Positions 30,495-38,478 of a stretch of 45,994 bases of DNA are shown in pieces. Source of the stretch: Dehalococcoidia bacterium. Its GTDB lineage: Bacteria; Chloroflexota; Dehalococcoidia; Lucifugimonadales; UBA3495. The DNA lies in contig JAJDTP010000012.1 in NCBI GenBank assembly GCA_022827095.1, positions 95,057-141,050 of the forward strand. Reading direction: 5' to 3'. Made by a program: the position numbers and the translations under genes. Each line of letters opens with the position of its first letter. Position 1 is the first letter of the stretch. Below the pieces are notes generated by a model that saw nothing but the letters and a program-made list of their open reading frames with translations, ran no database searches and was not told the origin of the DNA.

Positions 30495-30857
30495 ATGGGC
30501 GCTACAGCGACTATGTACTGGTGGCCACGTTGAAGCAGTTGTCGCAAGGTGCGAGAGTTGCTCGTACAAAACGGCTACACGGTTGAAGAACGCGATTATT
30601 TCAAAGAACCATTCTCCGAAACGGAGCTACGTGATCTCGTCGCCGAGTTGGGAGAGCCGGGCGTGACTGGCATGTTTGCCGCCCGCAGCCCGTCACTGAA
30701 GAAGATGGGCCTGAACGCGGCCGACCTTTCCGATGAGCGGAAGTTGTCGTTGATGCTCGAAGAGCCGCGCTTGGTGCGCCGTCCCATCGTGCGTCTGGGT
30801 GACCGCCTGATCGTAGGGGCCAGCGTCAAGACCATGACCGAAGCGCTCGGTTCCTGA
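30495..30857 (+). CDS. ArsC/Spx-like thioredoxin-fold protein with in-frame TGA in the CxxC motif: candidate selenoprotein
   Basis: An ATG at 30495 with GGGAGG at 30483-30488 opens a frame reading MGATATMYWWPR, then TGA (30531-30533), then SSCRKVRELLVQNGY and on to TGA at 30855. With the internal TGA read through, the protein has 120 residues, the normal size of ArsC/Spx-like proteins. Downstream motifs fit: EERDYFKEPFSETELRDLVAELG, ARSPSLKKMGL and EEPRLVRRPIVRLGDRLIVG (the RPIV loop). The family normally has P-x-C-S-x-C-R here, so the TGA replaces the first, redox-active Cys and would give UxxC. The 29 bases after it (30534-30562) fold into a hairpin with 11 of 12 pairs and loop AAGGU. Without read-through a GTG at 30549 would give a protein lacking the catalytic motif. 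Confidence 0.82.
30534..30562 (+). promoter_or_regulatory. Candidate bacterial SECIS hairpin
   Basis: It begins on the base after TGA. The arms are AGCAGTTGTCGC (30534-30545) and GCGAGAGTTGCT (30551-30562), with nine Watson-Crick pairs, two G-U pairs and one G-G mismatch. The loop is AAGGU (30546-30550), containing the GGU found in the loop of the E. coli fdhF element. The loop lies 12 bases after the TGA, slightly nearer than in E. coli. Confidence 0.6.
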
Positions 30858-30905
30858 TTCGACCCGCGCCGACACCCGCAACGCCGCCAGGACAACGAAC
30901 CGATC

Positions 30906-31343
30906 ATGAAAATATTTTTCGACGTTGACTACACCATACTGGGCTTGGACGACACCCTTCGCCCGGGTACCGTTGACACCTTTCAGAAACTCCTTGATGA
31001 CGGCCATGAAATCTACATCTGGTCGGGCATGGGCGAGCGATGGGAGGTGATCGAGAAGCACGACCTGCATCGGTTCGTATCCGGCGTGTACGAGAAGCCC
31101 ACGCATCATTTTCACGAACGCTTGCCGGAGTTGAAGATTCCGGTAGAACCCGAGTTCGTGATCGACGATTACCCTGAAATCGTTGCGGCTTTCGGCGGGG
31201 TGTGGGTGCCGCCCTATTTCTTCTCCCGAAGCGTCGACCACGAGATGGATCGCATTTACCGGATCATCTGTGACTTCCAGGAAACCGGCGACTCGGAAGA
31301 CCGCCAATACCGCGCCAAGGGCACTAAGATCCCGTTGTTCTAG
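30906..31343 (+). CDS. HAD superfamily hydrolase-like protein
   Basis: A 145-residue protein with the HAD motif I at its start (MKIFFDVDYTILGLDDTLRPGT: DxDxT/S with the nucleophile Asp6 and Asp8) and motif II in EIYIWSGMGERW (Ser/Gly loop). A later FVIDDYPEIVAAFGG holds the two acidic residues of motif IV. This is the full small-HAD core without a cap. It is a likely phosphatase acting in the cytoplasm, substrate unknown. It starts 48 bases after the ArsC-like gene on the same strand, and hicB follows, so the genes may share a transcript. Confidence 0.78.
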   Translation: MKIFFDVDYTILGLDDTLRPGTVDTFQKLLDDGHEIYIWSGMGERWEVIEKHDLHRFVSGVYEKPTHHFHERLPELKIPVEPEFVIDDYPEIVAAFGGVWVPPYFFSRSVDHEMDRIYRIICDFQETGDSEDRQYRAKGTKIPLF

Positions 31344-31399
31344 CGGCGTGTCCCGGCGGTGTCTCGTGACAGGCTGTAAAGTTGGGAGGAGGTAACACC

Positions 31400-31894
31400 A
31401 TGGATTTGCTGGCATTCAAGGTGGTGATTGAGCTGGACGAGGACGTATGGCAATCGTACTATCCAGCGTGGGAACATTTGGGGGCAGCCACATTCGGAAG
31501 TACGCCGGAAGAGGCGGCCGCCAACATCAAGGAAGTCCTCGAGATGATAGTCGTGGAAATCGAAGAAGGCATGATTGAATGGCCGGTCACGCCCAGCCCA
31601 CCCTGGGAGTTCTCTAAATCCAGCATTCAGGATGCACCGGACTTTCTCCATGTCAAATGTTCTCCCGAGTACCCTGAGGCGGTAGCCTCACACGGCGGCT
31701 TGCCTGTGGATGGCCTCTCCGTCGCCGGCCCCGATGACGTCTATCGGATGATATACATAGCCATGGACGATGTTTTGGCGGCAATACACGCTCGGCGAAC
31801 CTTGAGAGAAACTCGCACGGGTGGTCTGGCCTCCCGGATCTTTGCGCATGAAACCGGGAGCAACCCGGCTAAGGAAGAGCTACGGATACGATAA
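31400..31894 (+). CDS. hicB: HicB-like antitoxin with C-terminal extension
   Basis: A 164-residue protein. The first 60 residues have the HicB partial RNase H-like fold: AFKVVIELDEDVWQSYYPAWEHLGAATFGSTPEEAAANIKEVLEMIVVEIEEG. The remainder (PVTPSPPWEFSKSS, VASHGGLPVDGLSVAG, DVYRMIYIAMDDVLAAIHARRTL) is an extension I do not recognise; a usual HicB ends with a short DNA-binding domain. GGGAGGAGG at 31384-31392 sets the ATG at 31400. It precedes hicA by 116 bases, the reverse of the usual order. The pair would regulate itself through HicB binding. Confidence 0.68.
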   Translation: MDLLAFKVVIELDEDVWQSYYPAWEHLGAATFGSTPEEAAANIKEVLEMIVVEIEEGMIEWPVTPSPPWEFSKSSIQDAPDFLHVKCSPEYPEAVASHGGLPVDGLSVAGPDDVYRMIYIAMDDVLAAIHARRTLRETRTGGLASRIFAHETGSNPAKEELRIR

Positions 31895-32010
31895 CGGTGA
31901 CAGAGAATCCACAGTCAACGGCTCCGAGAAGTTCTGTAAGGATGCTTGCGCACAGGGGTAGGACAACGCTTGTCATCAGAGAGACGTAGTCTGTAAGGTC
32001 TGCGGTTCCT

Positions 32011-32268
32011 ATGCCCATAAACTACCAACGGATCAGAAACATAACTGCCCGCGAGATTGAGAGTGCGCTATTCCGGGACGGTTTTGTGCCTGTCGGTAGA
32101 GGTGGCGGCCACCGCCAATATCGTGACCACGCCACCAATCGGAACGTAACGCTGGCTTGGCACGGGCGGGGCCAGACCCTCAGTTTGGGAACCCTGCGCC
32201 GGGTCATCGAGAGGCAAGCCCAATGGACCGAAGAGGACCTTATTCGCTTGGGCCTCATCAGCGACTGA
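32011..32268 (+). CDS. hicA: HicA family mRNA interferase toxin
   Basis: An 85-residue HicA/YcfA-type toxin with a double-stranded-RNA-binding-like fold. NITAREIESALFRDGFVPVGRGGGHRQYRDHATNRNVTLAWHGRGQTLSLGTLRRVIERQAQWTEEDLIRLGLI matches the family along its length, with the active histidine in GGGHRQY (usually GSH) and the TLR-x-I helix. It cleaves translated mRNA when free of HicB. The stop is six bases before the mutL ATG, so mutL is likely on the same transcript. Confidence 0.86.
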   Translation: MPINYQRIRNITAREIESALFRDGFVPVGRGGGHRQYRDHATNRNVTLAWHGRGQTLSLGTLRRVIERQAQWTEEDLIRLGLISD

Positions 32269-32274
32269 CTGCCT

Positions 32275-34035
32275 ATGCCGATCCAGCAACTCCCTCCCCA
32301 CGTCGCCGCCCAGATCGCAGCCGGTGAGGTGATTGAGCGGCCGGCTTCGGTGGTCAAGGAGCTGGTCGAGAACTCCCTGGACGCCTCGGCAACGAGTATC
32401 GCGGTCTCCATACGCGAAGGTGGAGTCGCCGAAATAGGCGTCACCGACGACGGCTGCGGCATTGCGCCGGATGAACTGTGTCTGGCGTTTCGCCACCACG
32501 CCACGAGCAAGCTTGCCACGGTTGAGGATCTGAACACGGTTTCCACCCTCGGGTTCCGCGGCGAGGCGTTGCCCAGCGTAGCGGCCGTTGCCCGGGTCGT
32601 GTGCACGACGCGCCCGACGAATACTGAATCGGGAGCCCGCATCGAGTTTCGCTACGGCGCTTGCGTGGGACAGTGGCATCAAGGATGCCCGCCGGGGACA
32701 TCGGTCCAGGTCGCCGATCTGTTCGGTGAGTTGCCCGCTCGCCGCAAGTTCCTGCGCTCGGCGGCGGCCGAGACTGCGCGCATCCAGGAAGTGATCACCC
32801 GTTATGGCCTGGCCCACCCGGAGGTCCGGTTCACTCTATCGGTTGACGGACGCGAGGCGATCAGCACCCCGGGGTCCGGCCGGTTACAGGACGCTATCCT
32901 GTCGATCTATGGGGCGGAAGTCGCCGGTCGCATGTTGCCGGTTTCGCTTACCGATGGTGAGGTGGCCGTCGATGGATACACCGGCGCCCCGGACCTCAAC
33001 CGGCGCAACCGTTCCTACACCACCCTCCTGGTCAACCGCCGTTGGGTTTACGACCGCTCCATCTACTACGCCATCGAGCAAGCATATCAGGGGACCCTCC
33101 CGGACCGTCGCTTTCCGTTCGCTGTGATCAATATTTCTGTACCCACCGACCAGGTGGACGTCAATTCCCATCCCACCAAGCGAGAGGTGCGATTTCGGGA
33201 TGGGGACCGGTTGTTCTCCCGGGTTCAGCGTGCTGTGCGTGAGGCTTTGATCGCTCATGCTCCAGTGCGGACCGCGGCGCGATCATTCGCTCCGGTCGAC
33301 GCGGGTCCTCAGCCGCCGGCGTCTCCTGAAACTCCGCGCCTGCCTGCCATCAATGTTACGCTGCCTCGCACGGATGCCATCGCTCTGCCCCGAACCGACG
33401 GCATCGCGCTGCCCGCCACAGCACTCGCTCCGACCGAAGGGTCGTTCCGCGACGTGTTGGCAGGCCTGCGCGTCGTCGGCCAGATCCGCCAGACCTACAT
33501 TGTGGCTGAGGGGAGGTCCGGCATGTACCTGATCGACCAACATGCCGCTCACGAATGCGTGGTCTTCGATCAGATCCGCCGGCGCATGCAAGGAGGCCGG
33601 CGACCTTCGCAGCCGTTGCTCGCTCCCCTCACAGCCGAGTTATCCGCAGCCCAGGCGGTCACTATGGACAGCTATGCCGACCTGCTCGCGGACTATGGGT
33701 TCGTGCTGGATCACTTCGGGGACAATGCCTGGCTGGTTCGTGCTCTTCCCGCCGAATTGGCAGCCCGAGCCAACCCCGACCCGGCCGTCGCATTGTCTGA
33801 TCTGCTGGATGCGGTGGCGGTGGAACAGGTGGTGATGGAGCGGGAGGACGCGCTGGCAGCCACCGTTGCGTGTCACGGCTCCGTGCGGGCGGGGATGACG
33901 CTGGCGCCGGAGGAAATGGACGCGCTGCTCCGCCAGCTGGAGACTACCGAAAATCCGCACAACTGTCCCCATGGCCGACCCACGGTGATCCATTTCTCCG
34001 AGTACCAGCTGGAACGCGAATTCGGTCGGCGCTGA
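32275..34035 (+). CDS. mutL: DNA mismatch repair protein MutL
   Basis: A 586-residue MutL. The GHKL ATPase domain has IAAGEVIERPASVVKELVENSLDA, the ATP lid motif TDDGCGIAPDE, ATSKL and TLGFRGEALPSV within the first 110 residues. VNSHPTKREVRF closes the N-terminal part near residue 300, then a Pro-rich linker follows. The C-terminal dimerisation domain has the endonuclease motif as DQHAAHECVVFDQI (DQHAx2Ex4E with the last Glu as Asp), ACHGSVRAGM, and NCPHGRP before the FxxxxLEREFGRR end. It is thus an endonuclease-type MutL as in bacteria without MutH. It couples MutS recognition to excision. mutS is not in the window. Confidence 0.96.
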   Translation: MPIQQLPPHVAAQIAAGEVIERPASVVKELVENSLDASATSIAVSIREGGVAEIGVTDDGCGIAPDELCLAFRHHATSKLATVEDLNTVSTLGFRGEALPSVAAVARVVCTTRPTNTESGARIEFRYGACVGQWHQGCPPGTSVQVADLFGELPARRKFLRSAAAETARIQEVITRYGLAHPEVRFTLSVDGREAISTPGSGRLQDAILSIYGAEVAGRMLPVSLTDGEVAVDGYTGAPDLNRRNRSYTTLLVNRRWVYDRSIYYAIEQAYQGTLPDRRFPFAVINISVPTDQVDVNSHPTKREVRFRDGDRLFSRVQRAVREALIAHAPVRTAARSFAPVDAGPQPPASPETPRLPAINVTLPRTDAIALPRTDGIALPATALAPTEGSFRDVLAGLRVVGQIRQTYIVAEGRSGMYLIDQHAAHECVVFDQIRRRMQGGRRPSQPLLAPLTAELSAAQAVTMDSYADLLADYGFVLDHFGDNAWLVRALPAELAARANPDPAVALSDLLDAVAVEQVVMEREDALAATVACHGSVRAGMTLAPEEMDALLRQLETTENPHNCPHGRPTVIHFSEYQLEREFGRR

Positions 34036-34048
34036 ACAGAAGACACAG

Positions 34049-34079
34049 CTCAGGGGCAGCCGTACCGGCTGCCCCTGAG
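34049..34079 (+). terminator. Strong hairpin after mutL
   Basis: A perfect 14-bp stem, CTCAGGGGCAGCCG and CGGCTGCCCCTGAG, around TAC. No T-run follows. It lies between mutL and the convergent small Tat-signal gene and can block transcription from both sides. Confidence 0.7.
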
Positions 34080-34104
34080 CAATAGTCGTTGGTCGCCAGA
34101 TCAG

Positions 34105-34314
34105 TTAGCGACGCGGGTCAGTCCTCGGGTCTTGGGCCGGGTGAAACATCGAACCGGGCCCGGGGAATTCATTTGCCGCCTCGGCCGCGTTGTTGCGCCG
34201 CCCGAAGGGTAGCATCGACGTTACCACCGCGGCCCCTGCAATACCGATGCCAAGCACTCCCAAGAAACGGCGGCGCGAAGGTCCTGATTGGCTGTTTTCG
34301 TTAGGTGTCGGCAC
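34105..34314 (-). CDS. Small protein with twin-arginine signal
   Basis: A 69-residue protein. The N-terminus has the Tat motif in PSRRRFLGVLGIGIAGAAVV, followed by a hydrophobic helix to about residue 33, and then only about 35 polar residues (NNAAEAANEFPGPGSMFHPAQD). The signal peptide therefore makes up half of the product. It could be a truncated exported protein or a short peptide left after cleavage. No partner oxidoreductase is adjacent, and no ribosome binding site is strong. I cannot assign a function. Confidence 0.5.
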   Translation of the reverse strand: MPTPNENSQSGPSRRRFLGVLGIGIAGAAVVTSMLPFGRRNNAAEAANEFPGPGSMFHPAQDPRTDPRR

Positions 34315-34421
34315 TGCTGCAATTACTCCAGAGTGGTTTCGAAAATCGCGAAAATCGTATCAGGAGGCGTTTGGGGTGTCAATTGTGGCCCGGCGTCGTA
34401 ACTGTTCAGAACTCAGGAGGT

Positions 34422-34531
34422 TGTCATTGCGAGGCGCTTGCGCCGTGGCAATCTCGACGCCGTAACAGCAACGTCTGCCCCGAACGACTCCCCTACGCTG
34501 ACGAGATTGCCGCGCTTCGCTCGCAATGACA
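34422..34531. repeat. Dispersed palindromic repeat (nested inverted repeats)
   Basis: The ends TGTCATTGCGAG (34422-34433) and CTCGCAATGACA (34520-34531) are perfect inverted repeats of 12 bases. Inner arms GGCAATCTCG (34447-34456) and CGAGATTGCC (34502-34511) are a second perfect pair. The GTCATTGCGAG...GGCAATCTC pattern is a known kind of intergenic palindrome found in many unrelated bacteria. It has no coding capacity and fills part of the 342-base gap between the Tat-signal gene and the CocE gene. The rest of that gap holds only the CocE ribosome binding site. Confidence 0.85.
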
Positions 34532-34656
34532 CTTTCCCCGCAACTCTGAACACTTACAGTGCAAGCGCGTTTGTTGACGCTGTGTACTACGGCGGGTATC
34601 GTTGCCGTCAGTCGACGCCGGAAACGATTGCCAAACTGCCTCCGGAGGTGCCACCT

Positions 34657-36420
34657 ATGACTGTCCAGCGAACCCAATACCAGGTCACACGCGAGCCTAA
34701 CGTCATGGTGCCAATGCGCGACGGAACCCACCTGGCTACCGACGTTGTGCGCCCCGACGCGCCGGGCCGTTTTCCGGTGTTGATCAACCGGGGTCCGTAT
34801 AGCAAGGACAGCTACCTCGACAACCCCGACCATTCCATCTGGTTCTTTCCGCGGCACGGGTACGTGCTTCTGAGCCAGGATGTGCGAGGTCGCTTCGAGT
34901 CCGAAGGCGATTACGACCCGCTATTCCAGGAAGCCCTGGACGGCTACGACACCGTTGAATGGGCGGCTCAGCAACCCTGGTCCAACGGCCGCGTGGCCAC
35001 CACCGGGCAGAGCTACCTCGGCGCCACGCAATACACGCTGGCCGGAAAACACCCGCTGCCACCCCACCTCCAGACCATGGCCGTTGTGTCCGCGTCGTCC
35101 GACTTCCACCAGTCCTGGGTCTACCACACCGGCGGCGCGATGGAATGGGGCTGGACGGTTCCTTACGCCATCCTCAAGGGAAGGAATACCCTGGCCCGTG
35201 GCGGCCACGAAGCGCTGTTGGCCAAGATGGACGAGTACGTCATAGAGCCGGGCAACTTTGGACAGCCCCTGTCCGATGAGTGGTATCGGCACCTGCCCCT
35301 GCGCGACTGGATCGACCGCCTCAAGGAGGCCGCGCCCTACTTCCACGAATACTTCGACGAGGAGTTGGACGGCCCGTACTGGTGGGGCATCAACTTGCAG
35401 CGGCAGGCGCGCAACGTGACCATCCCCATGTTCCACGTCAGCTCGTGGTACGACATCTTTCTGGAGGGTGCCCTCAACGCCTACCAGACCATCGGGCAGC
35501 ATGGCGGTAGCGAGGCCGCCCGGCGGAACCAGAAGTTGCTGATCGGCCCGTGGGCCCACTTGCGGCCCTTTACCGAGCCGACCACCGGCGGCGCCGGCAA
35601 CATCGATTTCGGCTCCGAAGCGGCCATTGAATTGCACGATTATCTCCTGCGCTGGTACGGCTACTGGCTGAAAGGAGAAGAGACCGGCATCACGGACGAC
35701 ACACCGGTCCGCCTGTTCGTCATGGGCGACAACAAGTGGCGCGACGAACACGAGTGGCCCCTGGCTCGCACCCAGTACACCCGCTGGTACCTTCACTCCG
35801 GAGGCAGCGCTAACACCCGCAGCGGTGATGGTTCGCTGTCCACCGTGCCGCCGGCGCCGGACGAGCCACCGGATCAGTTCACCTACGATCCAAACGATCC
35901 CGTGCCCACCTTGGGCGGCAACACCCTGATAATCGAGTACGGCGTATTCGATCAGGGAACCGCTGAGGACCGGCCGGATGTCCTGTCCTTCACTTCCGAC
36001 CCGGTCGAGTCTGATCTCGAGCTCACTGGGCCCATTTCCGTGACCTTGTATGCCTCGACCACTGCGGTGGACACCGACTTCACCGCCAAGCTGGTGGACG
36101 TGCGGCCCGACGGTTTCGCCCAAAATCTACAGGACGGGATCATTCGCGCCCGCTATCGCACGTCGGTCCGCGAGCCGTCTTTCGTCACTCCGGGCGAGGT
36201 GTATCGCTATACAATCGACCTGTGGGCCACCAGCCACGTGATCAAGCCGGGTCATCGCGTCCGGGTGGATATCTCCAGCAGCAATTTCCCACGCTTTGAC
36301 CGGAACCCGAACACTGGGGCGGCACTCGGCGTGGACACCCGTCTCGAGACGGCGCGCCAGACCGTGCATCACTCCGCCCGCTACCCGTCGCACATCACGC
36401 TCCCCGTGATACCGCGCTGA
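34657..36420 (+). CDS. CocE/NonD family alpha/beta hydrolase (X-Pro dipeptidyl-peptidase S15-like)
   Basis: A 587-residue protein with the CocE/S15 layout. The N-terminus has MVPMRDGTHLATDVVRPDAPGRFPVLINRGPYSKDSY and GYVLLSQDVRGRFESEGDYDPL. The nucleophile Ser is in VATTGQSYLGATQY near residue 127, the acid Asp in FHVSSWYDIFLEG near 267, and His in GPWAHLRPF near 304. The C-terminal jelly roll (LELTGPISVTLYASTTAVDTDFTAKLVDVRPDG) completes it. Members hydrolyse esters, cephalosporins or glutaryl/prolyl amides; the substrate here is unknown. No signal peptide. CGGAGGTG lies before ATG 34657. It is followed by Rieske dioxygenase genes on the same strand, suggesting a degradation pathway. Confidence 0.88.
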   Translation: MTVQRTQYQVTREPNVMVPMRDGTHLATDVVRPDAPGRFPVLINRGPYSKDSYLDNPDHSIWFFPRHGYVLLSQDVRGRFESEGDYDPLFQEALDGYDTVEWAAQQPWSNGRVATTGQSYLGATQYTLAGKHPLPPHLQTMAVVSASSDFHQSWVYHTGGAMEWGWTVPYAILKGRNTLARGGHEALLAKMDEYVIEPGNFGQPLSDEWYRHLPLRDWIDRLKEAAPYFHEYFDEELDGPYWWGINLQRQARNVTIPMFHVSSWYDIFLEGALNAYQTIGQHGGSEAARRNQKLLIGPWAHLRPFTEPTTGGAGNIDFGSEAAIELHDYLLRWYGYWLKGEETGITDDTPVRLFVMGDNKWRDEHEWPLARTQYTRWYLHSGGSANTRSGDGSLSTVPPAPDEPPDQFTYDPNDPVPTLGGNTLIIEYGVFDQGTAEDRPDVLSFTSDPVESDLELTGPISVTLYASTTAVDTDFTAKLVDVRPDGFAQNLQDGIIRARYRTSVREPSFVTPGEVYRYTIDLWATSHVIKPGHRVRVDISSSNFPRFDRNPNTGAALGVDTRLETARQTVHHSARYPSHITLPVIPR

Positions 36421-36491
36421 CGAGTCCCTCGTTTGTTGGTCGCGGCGGCCTCGCCGCAGACCATTGAGCGACATAAACCAGGAGGCCTTTG

Positions 36492-37829
36492 ATGGATCTC
36501 GAAAACCTCGTGTACGACCGGCCGGATCTGGGCAAGTTCCAGGTCCATCGTTCGAGCATGACGTCGCCGGACATCTACGAACTGGAGCGACGACGCATCT
36601 TTGATCGCTGCTGGCTCTACCTGGGGCACGAGTCGGAAGTGCCGAACCCGGGAGACTACGCCCGCCGGGTGGTTGCCGAGAGGGCACTGTTTTTCGCCCG
36701 GGACCGTCATGGCGAATTGCGTGTGTTCCACAACACCTGTCCCCATCGCGGCGCGCTGATCTGCCGCACCGACCATGGTAACGCCCAGGTGCTCCAGTGC
36801 TTCTACCACGCCTGGAGTTTCAACACCTCCGGCGAATTGATCGGGATGCCCGACATCGAGGGATACGGACCCGATTTCGACCGCGCCGATTTCAGCCTGC
36901 GCTCCCCTCGCTATGAGAGCTACCAGGGCTTCATCTTCGTGTGCTTCGACCCGGACGGCGGATCCCTGCGTGATTACCTGGCCGGTGCGGCGGAGTATCT
37001 TGATCTGGTGGCTGACCAGGCCCCGGAAGGTATGAAGGTGATCCCCGGTTCCAACCGCTACACCATCAAGGCCAACTGGAAGCTGCTCGCCGAAAACAGC
37101 ATCGACGGCTACCACGCGTTGCCGACGCACCAGACCTATTTCGATTACATGGCCAGCGAAGCCGGCAGCGACATTCCCGCGATCAACCGTCGCCACGGTT
37201 TTGGCAGGGCGCTGGGCAACGGGCACGGCGTCATGGAAAACGACGCGATCTACGGCCGCCCGATTGCGATGTGGCACCCTTATTTCGGCGAGGAGGCCCG
37301 CGAAGAGATCAATGGCATTAAGGACGAGTTGATTGGCCGCCACGGCCACACCAAGGCACTGCGCATGTGCGAGAAGAGCCGGAACATGGTGATCTTCCCC
37401 AACCTGGTCATCAACGACATCATGGCGGTGACCATCCGCGTGTTCCAACCCACCGGCCCGGACAGCATGGACGTGACGGCGTGGCAGATGGTGCCCGCCG
37501 GCGAGACCGGTTCTCGGTTGAACCGCCGCCTGGACTCCTTTCTCACCTTCCTAGGGCCCGGCGGGTTCGCAACTCCGGACGACACTGAAGCTCTGGAATC
37601 GTGCCAGCAGGGGTTCCGTTCCGGGGGCGTGGAATGGTCAGATCTGTCGCGTGGGTTCCACCGGGATCCCCGCGGCAACGACGAGCTCCAGATGCGTTCT
37701 TTCTGGCGCCGCTGGCAGTCGTTGGTCGCGGAGCGCCCTCACGTTGAGCAGTTCGAGCGTGGGCTGACGCCGGGTGAAATACCCAACGTGCAGCCTTCGC
37801 CCGAGCTCACCGTCGCCGCCGACGATTAG
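36492..37829 (+). CDS. Rieske ring-hydroxylating dioxygenase alpha subunit
   Basis: A 445-residue large subunit of an aromatic-ring-hydroxylating oxygenase. The Rieske [2Fe-2S] site is CPHRGALIC and CFYHAWSF (C-x-H-x(n)-C-x-x-H) near residues 85-115. The catalytic mononuclear iron site is ENSIDGYHALPTHQTY, with the two His ligands and the bridging Asp, near residue 205. The whole catalytic domain is in place up to a 30-residue polar tail. It hydroxylates an aromatic substrate with O2 and electrons from a reductase not encoded in the window. AGGAGG precedes the ATG at 36492. The beta subunit follows after 19 bases. Confidence 0.94.
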   Translation: MDLENLVYDRPDLGKFQVHRSSMTSPDIYELERRRIFDRCWLYLGHESEVPNPGDYARRVVAERALFFARDRHGELRVFHNTCPHRGALICRTDHGNAQVLQCFYHAWSFNTSGELIGMPDIEGYGPDFDRADFSLRSPRYESYQGFIFVCFDPDGGSLRDYLAGAAEYLDLVADQAPEGMKVIPGSNRYTIKANWKLLAENSIDGYHALPTHQTYFDYMASEAGSDIPAINRRHGFGRALGNGHGVMENDAIYGRPIAMWHPYFGEEAREEINGIKDELIGRHGHTKALRMCEKSRNMVIFPNLVINDIMAVTIRVFQPTGPDSMDVTAWQMVPAGETGSRLNRRLDSFLTFLGPGGFATPDDTEALESCQQGFRSGGVEWSDLSRGFHRDPRGNDELQMRSFWRRWQSLVAERPHVEQFERGLTPGEIPNVQPSPELTVAADD

Positions 37830-37848
37830 ACGCAGGAGCGTGACCTAC

Positions 37849-38388
37849 ATGGTTGCCCAGAACATCCCAGTCGAGCCCTACGCGACGGGTCTGCCGGCGA
37901 CAGCCGAATCCCTGTTGCTCCAGCACGAGGTGGAGCAGTTGCTGTACCTCGAAGCACGATTGCTGGACGACTGGAATCTCGACGCGTGGCTGACGCTCTA
38001 CACGCCGGACGCCCGCTACATCGTGCCCACTACCGACCTGCCCGAGGGCGACCCGGCGTCGGATCTAGTATTCATCGATGATGACTACCGGCGCATGCAG
38101 GGCCGGGTGGTGCGTCTGCAGAGCCGCCATGCTCACCGTGAGTATCCGTGGTCACGCACGCGCCGGTTCATTTCAAACGTGATGGTGACGGCACAAGAAG
38201 GGAACGAACTTGACGTCACCTGTTCCGTCGCCGTGTGGCGGTACCAGGCCGGCGAGGCGTCTCCTTACGTCGGTCGCTACGACCTGCGCCTGCGCCATGT
38301 GGATGGCGACCTCAGGATCTGTCGCAAGCGCGCCGTCCTCGACCTCGAAGAGTTGTCCAACCACGGGGCGCTCAGCATCATCTTCTAA
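37849..38388 (+). CDS. Ring-hydroxylating dioxygenase beta subunit
   Basis: A 179-residue NTF2/SnoaL-like small subunit. HEVEQLLYLEARLLDDWNLDAWLTLYTPDARYIVPTTD is the classic opening helix and cone strand, followed by RLQSRHAHREYPWSRTRRFISNVMV, VAVWRYQAGEASPYVGRYDLRLRHVDGDLRICRKRAVLDLEEL. It builds the alpha3-beta3 oxygenase with the preceding gene and has a structural role. The ATG at 37849 has AGGAGCG upstream. No ferredoxin or reductase gene follows: the next gene belongs to another family and has its own promoter-like sequence. Confidence 0.93.
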   Translation: MVAQNIPVEPYATGLPATAESLLLQHEVEQLLYLEARLLDDWNLDAWLTLYTPDARYIVPTTDLPEGDPASDLVFIDDDYRRMQGRVVRLQSRHAHREYPWSRTRRFISNVMVTAQEGNELDVTCSVAVWRYQAGEASPYVGRYDLRLRHVDGDLRICRKRAVLDLEELSNHGALSIIF

Positions 38389-38414
38389 CCGACCGGAATC
38401 CGATGAACCCGGCT

Positions 38415-38442
38415 CTGACGGAGTCGAACGCTGTGCTATCAT
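38415..38442 (+). promoter_or_regulatory. Possible promoter before the gluconate-dehydrogenase-subunit-3-like gene
   Basis: CTGACG (38415-38420), a 16-base spacer ending in TGC, and TATCAT (38437-38442), 36 bases before the ATG at 38479. The TGC makes an extended -10. Confidence 0.4.
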
Positions 38443-38478
38443 CGTCGCCGTATTTTCGGGACTAGGACTAATGTGATC

